Part shown: piece by piece, positions 8,479 through 17,860 of the stretch
Layout of the letters: every line of letters starts with the position of its first letter
Numbering within the stretch: position 1 is the first letter of the stretch
Assembly: GCA_021324945.1 (NCBI GenBank)
Contig: JAJPID010000055.1
Coordinates: 1 to 64,000 of the forward strand
From: Lysobacterales bacterium
GTDB taxonomy: Bacteria; Pseudomonadota; Gammaproteobacteria; Xanthomonadales; Rhodanobacteraceae
DNA: 64,000 nucleotides
Direction: 5' to 3'
The notes under the pieces: generated by a model
Database searches by the model: none
What the model was told of the DNA's origin: nothing
Seen by the model: the letters and a program-made list of their open reading frames with translations, nothing else
Position numbers and translations under genes: made by a program

Positions 8479-10122
8479 ATGCGCCGCGTCGTCCTTTCCA
8501 CTCTCATCGCCGTCGCGGGCTTCGCCACCTCGGCGCAAGCCGCTACCGCTTCGTTCTCGCCCGTGATCACCGCGCAAGGTTTTCGCGATTACGACAAGGC
8601 GATCTCTTCCGATTACATGCAAGGCCGCAAACCCGGCACCGAGGGGGCACAGCGCGCCACCGCCTACATCGTCGAACAGTTCAAGAAGCTCGGATTGCAG
8701 CCTGGCAACAACGGATCGTGGTTCCAGACCGTGCCGACGGTTTCGGCGACCGTGCAGAACAAGGACGCGCTGAAATTGAACATCATCGAAGGCGGCGGCA
8801 CGCAGTCGTTCGCTTATGGCGCCGACATGGTCGTCTATGACCCGCAGGACAAGCCGCACGTCGCGATCACCGATTCGCCGGTCGTATTCCTGGGCTACGG
8901 CATCGATGCGCCGGAGTGGCAGTGGAACGATTACGCCGACCAGGACGTGAAAGGCAAGACCGTCATCGTGCTGGTCAACGATCCGGGCTACGCGACCGGC
9001 GATCCGAAATTGTTCAAGGGCCGCACCATGACCTACTACGGCCGCTGGACCTACAAATACGAGGAGTGCGCACGCAAGGGCGCTGCAGCGTGCTTGATCG
9101 TGCACGACACCGGCGCGGCGGGATATCCGTGGACGGTGGTGAAGAATTCATGGACCGGCCCGCAACTCAGCCTGCCGGCGTCAGAGGATCCCGCGCCGCG
9201 CACGCCGGTGGTCGGCTGGCTCACCACCGATTCCGCGCGCCGGCTGTTCGCCAAAGCCGGTTTGAATTTCGATGATCTGAAATCCGCGGCATCGAAGCGC
9301 GGTTTCAAGCCGGTCGCGTTGAACGCGAAAGCGTCGATCGCCTTTGACAGCAAGATCGAAACGGGCAGCGCGAACAACGTGCTCGGGCTGGTGAAGGGGA
9401 CGAAACATCCCGATCAGGTGATCGTGTACTCGGCGCACTGGGACCATTTCGGCGTCGATCCGAAATTGAACGGCGACCAGATCTTCAACGGCGCGATCGA
9501 CAACGGCACCGGCATCGCCGCGCTGCTGGAAATCGCCGGCGCCTTTGCCAAACGAAAACCCGAACGCAGTGTGCTGTTCCTGGCCGACACGCTGGAGGAA
9601 TCCGGCCTGCTCGGCTCGCTCTATTACACGATGCATCCGGTGTTCCCGCTGGACAAGACCGTCGCCGACATCAACATGGACGCAATGGACGTGATCGGGC
9701 CGACGAAGAACGTGCAGATCATCGGCAGCGGCCAGTCGCAACTAGAGGACATGCTGAAAGCGGTGCTGAAGAGACAAGGCCGATATGCGAGTCCCGATGC
9801 CACGCCCGAGAACGGCTTCTATTTCCGTTCCGACCATTTCAGTTTTGCCAAGGCCGGCGTGCCCGCGTTGATGACGGGCACCGGCAACGACGAAGTAAAC
9901 GGCGGCACCGCGGCGGGCGCAGCCGCGCTGGCCGACTACACCGCGCACCGCTATCACACGCCGATGGACAATTTCGATCCGAAATGGGATTTCTCCGGCG
10001 TGGCCGAGGACGCGCAGGCGCTCTACGAGGTCGGCAACGAACTCGCCAACAGCGATCAATGGCCCCAGTGGAACAGCGACAGCGAATTTCGCGCCAAGCG
10101 CGAGAAGATGATGGGCCATTGA
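8479..10122 (+). CDS. Secreted M28 family zinc peptidase (PA-domain type)
   Basis: 547 residues from ATG 8479, which has AAGGAG 7 nt upstream. The signal peptide ends near AQAA. Residues about 90-250 resemble a protease-associated insert (GYGIDAPEWQWNDY, DVKGKTVIVL), as in the glutamate-carboxypeptidase-like M28 branch. Catalytic landmarks are SAHWDHFG (His ligand), NGAIDNGTGIAALLE (bridging Asp), DTLEESGLLGS (catalytic Glu pair), NMDAMD (Asp) and YHTPMDNF (final His). It is probably an exported aminopeptidase or dipeptidase. It is divergent from the other M28 gene with 163 bp between starts, so the pair may share a control region. The two proteins are not close copies, so this is not a recent duplication. 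Confidence 0.92.
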   Translation: MRRVVLSTLIAVAGFATSAQAATASFSPVITAQGFRDYDKAISSDYMQGRKPGTEGAQRATAYIVEQFKKLGLQPGNNGSWFQTVPTVSATVQNKDALKLNIIEGGGTQSFAYGADMVVYDPQDKPHVAITDSPVVFLGYGIDAPEWQWNDYADQDVKGKTVIVLVNDPGYATGDPKLFKGRTMTYYGRWTYKYEECARKGAAACLIVHDTGAAGYPWTVVKNSWTGPQLSLPASEDPAPRTPVVGWLTTDSARRLFAKAGLNFDDLKSAASKRGFKPVALNAKASIAFDSKIETGSANNVLGLVKGTKHPDQVIVYSAHWDHFGVDPKLNGDQIFNGAIDNGTGIAALLEIAGAFAKRKPERSVLFLADTLEESGLLGSLYYTMHPVFPLDKTVADINMDAMDVIGPTKNVQIIGSGQSQLEDMLKAVLKRQGRYASPDATPENGFYFRSDHFSFAKAGVPALMTGTGNDEVNGGTAAGAAALADYTAHRYHTPMDNFDPKWDFSGVAEDAQALYEVGNELANSDQWPQWNSDSEFRAKREKMMGH

Positions 10123-10123
10123 C

Positions 10124-10504
10124 GTGCACCACTCGCGCCTGTGCTCCATGCAGATCGACTGCAACGTTGCCGACATCGACGAGGCCGCGCGCTTCTGGGC
10201 CGCGGCGCTGGGTCGTCCGGTGGACATGGCACACCCCGGCAGCCGCGACAAATACCGGCAGCTCGCCACGCTGCCGGACGAACCGATGCTGCAATTGCAG
10301 CGCGTCGATCACGAAAGCCGCGTGCACCTGGACATCGAAACCGACGACATCGAGGCGGAAGTCGCGCGCCTGGAAAAGCTCGGCGCGACGATATTCAAAC
10401 GTCTCGAACGCTGGGTGGTAATGCAGGCGCCCAGCGGCCAGCGCTTCTGCGTCGTGCGCGTGCAGCGGCCGGATTGGCCGAAGCATGCGAATCGGTGGGA
10501 TTGA
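10124..10504 (+). CDS. VOC superfamily (glyoxalase-like) protein
   Basis: 126 residues if started at GTG 10124. An ATG at 10148 giving MQIDCNVADIDEAARFW is at least as likely, because the family begins there. The pattern (N-terminal beta-alpha with EAARFWAAALG, a mid HESRVHLDIETDD and C-terminal SGQRFCVVRVQ) is that of the glyoxalase-like domain of small actinobacterial and proteobacterial VOC proteins. These bind a metal or small ligand and are often of unknown function. It starts 1-25 bp after the M28 peptidase stop and is probably co-transcribed with it. No specific reaction can be assigned. Confidence 0.75.
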   Translation: MHHSRLCSMQIDCNVADIDEAARFWAAALGRPVDMAHPGSRDKYRQLATLPDEPMLQLQRVDHESRVHLDIETDDIEAEVARLEKLGATIFKRLERWVVMQAPSGQRFCVVRVQRPDWPKHANRWD

Positions 10505-10582
10505 TTTGTAGGCTGACAGCGCATGTAACATGCGATGACAGCGGCTGGCTCATCAGCGCAGCCTTCATGCGAAAGGGGATTT

Positions 10583-11185
10583 ATGCGCAAGATCTTTATT
10601 GTGTTGCTGTTGGGCGCAGCGGCTGGCATTGCTGCTGCCCAAACCTCAGATCATCAGTCGAAAATTGACGCGATGCTGGCGCCGGAAAGCGAGGGACCCC
10701 CTGCTTATGCAGGAATACTCGGCGTGGTCCTGTCAACTAAAGATGGAGACCAAAAGCTCGAGCCTACTTCCGGAACGATGGGCACGACCTACGCTTTCGT
10801 GACAGCCCTGGTATTCGCCGATTTTTCCGGTCTGCATGCCAACGTACGCATTAATGACCCACAACCAACTTTCCATATTTTGATGGGCGGCGCACCGGAC
10901 GGACGCATTTTTCTGGTCAAGCTCGCTGTGAATGACCGCAGCAACAACCGCTCGGTAAAACTCGGCCGCTCCGGGTTTGGCAGTTACTCAGGATTCGGCA
11001 CACCTGACCCTAAGTGGATGCTCCCAATCACAACGACTGAAGTGAAACCCGCTACGTGGACGGTGGTGCCGAATGCGCCATTGGCGCCCGGAGAATACGG
11101 CATCTATGCAGGGCCGGCCACATTGGCCAACGGTTCTCCATCGGGTGGTGGCGGTTGGCTCTATGCTTTTGGTGTTGACGGTTAG
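10583..11185 (+). CDS. Secreted protein of unknown function
   Basis: 200 residues. Start ATG 10583 has AAAGGGG 5 nt upstream and opens a clear signal peptide (MRKIFIVLLLGAAAGIAAAQ). The mature part has no Cys pairs or recognised motif. It contains a short YAFVTALVFADFSG stretch and ends in a Gly/Ser-rich segment (GSPSGGGGWLYAFGVDG). It looks like an all-beta exported protein. Base composition is visibly less GC-rich than neighbouring genes, with more A/T at third positions, which may indicate later acquisition. It lies in the direction of the M28/VOC genes but has its own ribosome binding site after a 78 bp gap. Confidence 0.65.
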   Translation: MRKIFIVLLLGAAAGIAAAQTSDHQSKIDAMLAPESEGPPAYAGILGVVLSTKDGDQKLEPTSGTMGTTYAFVTALVFADFSGLHANVRINDPQPTFHILMGGAPDGRIFLVKLAVNDRSNNRSVKLGRSGFGSYSGFGTPDPKWMLPITTTEVKPATWTVVPNAPLAPGEYGIYAGPATLANGSPSGGGGWLYAFGVDG

Positions 11186-11211
11186 TGTGGCATTTGTATG
11201 CGCAAACACCT

Positions 11212-12625
<1,414 letters not shown>

Positions 12626-12707
12626 GTTCTGTTCCCCTTGTGCATGAGCTGCTCGGATGCAACTCCCCAAGCTTGGCAGCGGGAGGGCTCGCACTCAAGT
12701 CTCGGCG

Positions 12708-12739
12708 TTGACCGATCCGCCACGGGGCTTGCGTATACT
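12708..12739 (+). promoter_or_regulatory. Candidate sigma-70 promoter for the first polyene operon
   Basis: TTGACC at 12708-12713 and TATACT at 12734-12739 form the best promoter-like pair in the divergent region. The 20 bp spacer is longer than the ideal 17, so the -10 is more convincing than the -35. Transcription would begin near 12746, about 20 nt before the proposed TTG start of the ketosynthase gene. Confidence 0.4.
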
Positions 12740-12764
12740 GCGCGGTCACTTTGGAGCTGCACGC

Positions 12765-13964
12765 TTGCCCGCACGCATTCCATCATTGGCCGTCACCGCC
12801 TACAGTGCGACTTCCGCGCTGGGTCACGGCGTGTCCGCGCACGTGGATGCGCTGCGCAGCGGCCGCGGTAGTTTGCGCGCGAATGATTTTTCTTCGGCAC
12901 CGCTGGAGTGTTGCATCGGTCGCGTAGAGGGAATCGAAGACGCACCACTGCCGCAATCGCTCGCGCATTGGGAATGCCGCAACAATCGGCTGGCCTGGCT
13001 GGGATTGAATCAGGACGAATTATTCGAAGCAGTGAGCGCCGCGATCGAACGGCACGGCGCGGACCGCGTGGCGCTGGTGCTCGGCACCTCAACTGCCAGC
13101 ATCGGCGCCAGTGAAGAAGCATACCGGCGTCTGGAAGACGGACATTTTCCGCAAGACCTGCGCCGTCCCGGTATCCATACTCCGCATTCGCTGACCGCAT
13201 TCATTGCCAAAGCGACCGGTATTGATGGCCCCGCGCTGACGATCTCCACCGCGTGTTCGTCTTCGGCGAAAGTTTTCGCCTCCGCGGAACGAATGATGCG
13301 GCTCGGCCTGGTCGACGCCGCGCTAGTCGGCGGTGTGGACACGCTGTGCGACAGCGTACTGTTCGGCTTCAACGCTCTGGAACTGGTTTCGCCGGAACCC
13401 TGCCGACCGTTCGATGCGCGGCGGCGCGGCATTTCCATCGGCGAGGCCGCGGCATTCGCATTGCTGGAGCGCGCGGATATCGCGCCACACTCTCCGCGCC
13501 TGATCGGCTACGGCGAATCGTCCGACGCATATCACATGTCCACGCCGCACCCGCAAGGCCGCGGTGCGCGCGCCGCGCTGGATGACGCGCTGGCGCGTGC
13601 GGGCTTGCGCGAAGATCAAATCGATTACATCAACCTGCACGGCACGGCCACGCTGAAGAACGATGAAGTGGAAGCGGCGGTGGTGGGCGAGCGCTTTTCG
13701 CCGCGCGTGCGCGCCAGTTCCACCAAGGGCTTCACCGGCCACACACTGGGCGCGGCCGGCGGACTGGAAGCGGTGTTCGGCCTGATCGCGATCGAACACG
13801 GCTTCGTGCCCGGCAATCTCGGTTGCACGCAACCGGAGTCCGTGTGCGAGCGACAATTGGCGTTGCGAAGCGAAGAACGCGAGGTACGCGTGGCGCTGTC
13901 CAACTCGTTCGGCTTCGGCGGCAACAACGCGTGCCTGGCGTTCGCGCGGGCGGATTTCGCATGA
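12765..13964 (+). CDS. Beta-ketoacyl-ACP synthase (aryl-polyene type, ApeO-like)
   Basis: 399 residues. I place the start at TTG 12765 because GGAG lies 8 nt upstream and the conserved fold begins right after (LPARIPSLAVTAYSATSALG). An ATG at 12657 would add 36 unconserved residues and overlap the promoter. The thiolase-fold condensing enzyme has its full Cys-His-His triad: TISTACSSSAKVF (Cys near 160), NLHGTATLKNDEVE (His near 290) and GFTGHTLGAAGG (His near 327), with the C-terminal GFGGNNA loop. In aryl-polyene synthesis such a KS pairs with a chain-length-factor protein to extend an ACP-bound aryl polyene with malonyl units. The next gene overlaps by ATGA and is exactly that partner. It is the first gene of a four-gene run. 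Confidence 0.88.
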   Translation: MPARIPSLAVTAYSATSALGHGVSAHVDALRSGRGSLRANDFSSAPLECCIGRVEGIEDAPLPQSLAHWECRNNRLAWLGLNQDELFEAVSAAIERHGADRVALVLGTSTASIGASEEAYRRLEDGHFPQDLRRPGIHTPHSLTAFIAKATGIDGPALTISTACSSSAKVFASAERMMRLGLVDAALVGGVDTLCDSVLFGFNALELVSPEPCRPFDARRRGISIGEAAAFALLERADIAPHSPRLIGYGESSDAYHMSTPHPQGRGARAALDDALARAGLREDQIDYINLHGTATLKNDEVEAAVVGERFSPRVRASSTKGFTGHTLGAAGGLEAVFGLIAIEHGFVPGNLGCTQPESVCERQLALRSEEREVRVALSNSFGFGGNNACLAFARADFA

Positions 13965-14758
13965 GCGAGCTGCACGTGCGCATCGAAGGCATCGGCGCGT
14001 GGCTGCGCGGCGCGTCGGATTGGAACACGTTGCGAGCGATCCTGCGCGGAGCACATGGACTGCGCGAAGACGCGCCTTTGAAGCCCGCCGCCGCAGCCTT
14101 GCCGCCCGCCGAACGCCGGCGCGCGCCGGAAGCCGTGTTGCTGGCAGCGGAAGTGGCGGGACAGGCCTGCAGACATGCGAACCGCGAGCCCTCTTCGATA
14201 CCCTGCGTATTCGCCTCGACGCATGGCGAACTGTCGATCACCGATTACATGTGCGTCACGCTGGCCAGTGCGCCGTGCGAACTGTCGCCGACCAAGTTTC
14301 ATAACTCGGTGCACAACGCACCGGCCGGCTACTGGACCATCGCCACGGATTGCGAGCACGCGTCGAACGCCGTCACCGGCTGGCATGCGAGTTTCGGCGC
14401 AGGTTTGCTAGAAGCCGCAACACTGGCCCTCGCAGAAAATACGCCAGTGCTGTTCGCTGCCTACGACACCGTATCCAGCGGACCGCTGGCGGAAATGACA
14501 CGCACTACGCAGCCGTTCGGCGCAGCGCTGGTGTTGTCGCCAAATGGATCCGCTACGCCGTTGATCACATTGAGATTGCGCGCAGGCACTGTTTCCGAAC
14601 TTGCAGCTTTGCCGTCGGCGCTCAGTACATTGGCAAACGACAATCCATTGAACGCGCACGCACTGGCGTTGCTGGCCGCATTGGCGCAGGATTCGCCCGC
14701 GCGCTTGACGGTGCCCGCCGCATCGGGTTTGCTCCTCGACATGGAGGTTTTATTTTGA
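13961..14758 (+). CDS. Beta-ketoacyl synthase chain-length-factor-like protein (ApeC-like)
   Basis: 265 residues from ATG 13961, overlapping the KS stop by 4 bp (translational coupling). It belongs to the short ketoacyl-synthase-like family in which the catalytic Cys is missing. The region TKFHNSVHNAPAGYWTIATD, HGELSITDYM and DTVSSGPLAEM are the landmarks I recognise. In the Xenorhabdus/E. coli aryl-polyene systems the equivalent forms a heterodimer with the KS and sets chain length. The inferred role here is the same. The GxG-rich C-terminal half of ordinary KS enzymes is absent, as is usual for this family. Confidence 0.82.
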   Translation: MSELHVRIEGIGAWLRGASDWNTLRAILRGAHGLREDAPLKPAAAALPPAERRRAPEAVLLAAEVAGQACRHANREPSSIPCVFASTHGELSITDYMCVTLASAPCELSPTKFHNSVHNAPAGYWTIATDCEHASNAVTGWHASFGAGLLEAATLALAENTPVLFAAYDTVSSGPLAEMTRTTQPFGAALVLSPNGSATPLITLRLRAGTVSELAALPSALSTLANDNPLNAHALALLAALAQDSPARLTVPAASGLLLDMEVLF

Positions 14759-15552
14759 AAGCAGCAGCGCCCCGTTACTGCGTGCTGATTCCGTGCCTCA
14801 ACGAGGAGCGCGCGATCGGCGCCCTGCTGCGCGCGGTGCTGACGCATTGCTCTGACGTGATCGTTGTGGACGATGGTTCCGACGACGCCACGCCTGAGAT
14901 CGTCGCAAAATTGCCGGTGACCTTGCTGCGACACGACACGCGGCGCGGCAAGGGCGAAGCGCTGCGAACCGGCTTCCGCGAGGTGCTCAAGCGCGGATTC
15001 GATGCGGTGCTGACGATGGACGGCGACGGTCAGCATTCGCCGAACGACATTCCGCGCATCGTCGATGCCGCGTCGCGCTATCCAAACCATATCGTGGTCG
15101 GCGCGCGGCTCTTGAACCGTGCACAGCAACCGACCGGCCGCCGTTTCGCCAATGCGTTCGCCGACTGGGGCATCAGTTGGGGTTGCGGCAAGCCGGTCAC
15201 GGATACGCAAAGCGGACAGCGCTGGTATCCGCGCGCCGCGATGCAACTGGTCGATCTGAAGTCGCAGGATTTCGTGTTCGAGGCGGCGATCCTGATCGCG
15301 GCTTGCCGCGATTTGGACATGAATGTCGTTTCGGTGCCGATCGAATCACGCTATGCGGGCGAATTCCGCCTCTCGCATTTCCGCCCCGTGCGCGACGTGG
15401 TGCGCATCACCTGGTACACCTTCTGGCGTGTGCTGCATTACGGGCACGTGGTACAGAGCTACCGCGCCTCGCATGATACGCCGCCGCTGGTGCACGATCC
15501 GGAAGGACTGTGCGGAGGCAACGCCGCGGTCGCGCACAGCGGCGCCTCCTGA
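14755..15552 (+). CDS. Family 2 glycosyltransferase
   Basis: 265 residues, starting at TTG 14755 with a strong GGAGGT 7 nt upstream. The start overlaps the previous stop as TTGA. The GT-A fold is clear: YCVLIPCLNEERAIGALL at the N-terminus, VIVVDDGSDD near residue 40, the metal-binding MDGDGQHSP near 85 (DxD), and a late DTQSGQRWYP acceptor-loop segment. It resembles dolichyl-phosphate-mannose-synthase-like enzymes but lacks C-terminal membrane helices. Glycosyltransferases of this type are regular members of flexirubin, xanthomonadin and aryl-polyene clusters, where they presumably glycosylate the lipid-linked pigment. The donor and acceptor cannot be read from sequence. Confidence 0.85.
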   Translation: MKAAAPRYCVLIPCLNEERAIGALLRAVLTHCSDVIVVDDGSDDATPEIVAKLPVTLLRHDTRRGKGEALRTGFREVLKRGFDAVLTMDGDGQHSPNDIPRIVDAASRYPNHIVVGARLLNRAQQPTGRRFANAFADWGISWGCGKPVTDTQSGQRWYPRAAMQLVDLKSQDFVFEAAILIAACRDLDMNVVSVPIESRYAGEFRLSHFRPVRDVVRITWYTFWRVLHYGHVVQSYRASHDTPPLVHDPEGLCGGNAAVAHSGAS

Positions 15553-15553
15553 C

Positions 15554-16816
15554 ATGCTGCACTCACCACTGCTGCTGCAACTGGTGGTGATCCTGGGCAC
15601 CTCGCGCGTGCTGGCGCTGCTGCTGCGTTGGCTGGGTCAACCGCCGGTAATCGGCGAGATGATCGCCGGCATCGTGCTGGGACCGATCGTGTTCGGCGCA
15701 CTGGCGCCGCATCTGCACGCGGAGATCTTTCCGAAATCGAGCTTGGGCGCGCTCGATGGTCTGTCGCAGATCGGGCTGGTGCTCTTCATGTTCATCGTCG
15801 GCGCGGAACTGCGCATGCCTCACGGGGCGCGCAGGCAGATCGCCACCGCCGGCATCGTAGGCGTGTGCAGCGTGCTGCTGCCGATGGTGCTGGGCGTGGC
15901 GATCGCGCCGGCGCTCCATCCGCGTTTCGCGCCGCCGGGCGTGGGTTTCTGGACCTTCGCATTGTTCATGGCGGCGTCGATGGCGATCACCGCGTTTCCG
16001 ATCATGGCGCGTATCCTGAAGGAGCGCGCGCTGACGCATACGCCGATCGGCCGGCTGGCGCTGACCTCGGCTGCCATCGCCGACGTGTTCGCGTGGATCA
16101 TGCTGGCCGTGGTAGTGGCGTTGATCGCATCGCATGGCGGCTGGAGCAGACTGGCGCTGACGCTCGGCGGTCTGCTGGCGCTGGCGGTATTCGCATTCGC
16201 GGCGGTGCGTCCGCTGTTCGCGCGCATCCTCGCGCGTCACGCAGCGGACGGACGGCCACACGGCATGACGCTGGCCGCGCTGCTGATCACTGCCCTCGCC
16301 TTCGCGGCAGCGACGCAGGCGCTGCAAGTGCACGCGGTGTTCGGTGCGTTCCTGTTTGGCGCCTGCCTGCCACGCGACGATCGCCTGCTGCAGACCCTGA
16401 TCGAACGCATCGAGCATCTCGCAGTCCAGGTGCTGATGCCGGTGTTCTTCGCATTGGCAGGCCTCAACACCACACCCGGCGTATTTGCCGGTGCCGGCGG
16501 TGGCGCGCTGCTGCTGGTGCTGGCCGCCGCGGTCATCGGCAAGGTGATCGGCGGCGCGGCCGGCGCGCGGATCGGCGGCGCATCGTGGCGCACGGCGCTG
16601 GCGGTGGGTTCGCTGATGAACGCGCGCGCACTGATGGAACTGATCGTGATGAAGGTGGGCCTGGATGCAGGCGTGATCGGCCGCGAGGTCTTCACCATGC
16701 TGATGGTGATGGCGATCGCCACCACGTTCATGACCACGCCGATGCTGAGCTTATTCACCCGCCGCAACGCGGCCGCCCTGCCCGATACGCCGACTGCGGG
16801 CGTGGGCACAGGATGA
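15554..16816 (+). CDS. Monovalent cation:proton antiporter, CPA2 (KefB-like) family
   Basis: 420 residues, with ATG 15554 one base after the glycosyltransferase stop. About 12 hydrophobic segments span the protein. The N-terminal RWLGQPPVIGEMIAGIVLGP and LSQIGLVLFMFIVGAEL are characteristic of the Na_H_Exchanger (CPA2) membrane domain, and SMAITAFPIMARILKER holds the central acidic/polar translocation region. There is no C-terminal RCK/TrkA-N nucleotide-binding domain, unlike KefB/KefC. It probably exchanges Na+ or K+ for H+ across the inner membrane. The 1 bp spacing ties it to the polyene genes upstream. A role in pigment transport or in keeping the envelope pH would be speculation. Confidence 0.85.
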   Translation: MLHSPLLLQLVVILGTSRVLALLLRWLGQPPVIGEMIAGIVLGPIVFGALAPHLHAEIFPKSSLGALDGLSQIGLVLFMFIVGAELRMPHGARRQIATAGIVGVCSVLLPMVLGVAIAPALHPRFAPPGVGFWTFALFMAASMAITAFPIMARILKERALTHTPIGRLALTSAAIADVFAWIMLAVVVALIASHGGWSRLALTLGGLLALAVFAFAAVRPLFARILARHAADGRPHGMTLAALLITALAFAAATQALQVHAVFGAFLFGACLPRDDRLLQTLIERIEHLAVQVLMPVFFALAGLNTTPGVFAGAGGGALLLVLAAAVIGKVIGGAAGARIGGASWRTALAVGSLMNARALMELIVMKVGLDAGVIGREVFTMLMVMAIATTFMTTPMLSLFTRRNAAALPDTPTAGVGTG

Positions 16817-16982
16817 CGTCAATCTGAAACTGGATGCGCTCTCTGAGCTGCGATTCCCGGCGCGAATCGGCACGGCATGTGCCGACGCGAAGACATGCAG
16901 GGTCTGACGCGGCAAACATGGCGCGGCTCTGCCGCGACCGTTTGCTTGCAATCCGCGGTAGGATGCCCGGTGTTCCAAGCAA

Positions 16983-17627
16983 TTATTTCTCTTTCAACGC
17001 GATCGCATGAATCCCCGCGCTGCTCAAGCGCTGCTTGGCCGATTCCAGTTCCGTGGCTGAAGCGAATGGACCCAGACGCACGCGGTTCCAAGTCTGGCCG
17101 TTGATGGTGACAGGCTGCACGCTGGCGCTAAAGCCTTGCAAGGCCAGCTTGGCTTTCATGCTGTCGGCATCAGCACTGCTCGGAAAGGATCCGACCTGCA
17201 GGAGATAACCGCTGTCGCCACCGGTTGCAGTGACGGACATCTGCGCCGGTTTGGCGCTGGAAGTCGACGCAGCGGGGACATTGGCCGCCGCGGCCTTTTG
17301 CTGTTCCGCTTTCGCCTGCGCCGACAACTGCGCATCGGGAATCACGACTTCCTTTTCCGGCAACACCGAATAGAAATCGAAGGTCGGTTTGCTCGTGTCC
17401 GCCTTGTTTGACTGATCGGCGATGCCCGGCGCGCTGGGCTGAGGGGCGGTCGCCTGTGGATTGGGCTGTGGTTGATCGTGTCTTCGCAAGTTCGGCGCGT
17501 AGCCGCCCCAGACCACCAGCGCGCAGAGAACCGCGCCGACGATCACCCCCCCGCCGAACAATGCCCAACCCGGCGTACCGCCGTTGCGCACCGCCTGTCT
17601 GCCGTTGCCGCGTCTTGCTGTTGCCAT
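16983..17627 (-). CDS. SPOR-domain membrane protein (FtsN-like)
   Basis: 214 residues. A short basic cytoplasmic tail (MATARRGNGRQAVRNGG) precedes one transmembrane helix (WALFGGGVIVGAVLCALVVW). A Pro/Gln/Ala-rich periplasmic linker follows, then a C-terminal SPOR domain from about residue 140 (GYLLQVGSFPSSADADSMKA, NRVRLGPFASATELESAK). SPOR domains bind denuded glycan at division septa. The architecture and its place just downstream of argS match FtsN/DedD-type division proteins, which in many gammaproteobacteria follow argS. Whether it is the essential FtsN is not decided by sequence alone, because the short essential helices are not clear. Confidence 0.85.
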   Translation of the reverse strand: MATARRGNGRQAVRNGGTPGWALFGGGVIVGAVLCALVVWGGYAPNLRRHDQPQPNPQATAPQPSAPGIADQSNKADTSKPTFDFYSVLPEKEVVIPDAQLSAQAKAEQQKAAAANVPAASTSSAKPAQMSVTATGGDSGYLLQVGSFPSSADADSMKAKLALQGFSASVQPVTINGQTWNRVRLGPFASATELESAKQRLSSAGIHAIALKEK

Positions 17628-17707
17628 GGAATTCCGTGAGACGTGAGACTTGAGAAGGCTACATCATCACGATGCAATCGCAAGCGCGGCAAGCGCCCTG
17701 TTCACTC

Positions 17708-17851
17708 GTCATTCCGAACGCCGCGCAGCGGCGATCCGGAATCTGTTGTCAATCGGAAAGCAGATTCCTCGTTACACGCCGCATCACCCCACGGGCTGCC
17801 TGCGTTCTCTCCTGCCTTGAGAGTTCGTTCGCTCACGCGGCCCGGAATGAC
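17708..17851. repeat. Interspersed inverted-repeat element, copy 1
   Basis: 144 bp bounded by GTCATTCCG and its near-complement CGGAATGAC. The inner sequence has GCGCAGCGGCGATCCGGAATCTG near the left end and an AGATTCC complement further in. A second copy with the same ends and an almost identical left inner motif is at 60225-60345. It is a non-coding, palindromic, mobile-looking intergenic element of the REP/MITE kind, here just downstream of argS. Confidence 0.7.
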
Positions 17852-17860
17852 ACCACCCAG

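Noticed and set aside
12657-12764. ATG start for the ketosynthase at 12657
   Set aside because: The 36 added residues are unconserved and contain the promoter-like elements; TTG 12765 has a good ribosome binding site.
16868-16884. CGGCAC-GGCAT-GTGCCG hairpin after the antiporter as a terminator
   Set aside because: Short stem without a T-run; plausible but too weak to list as a feature.
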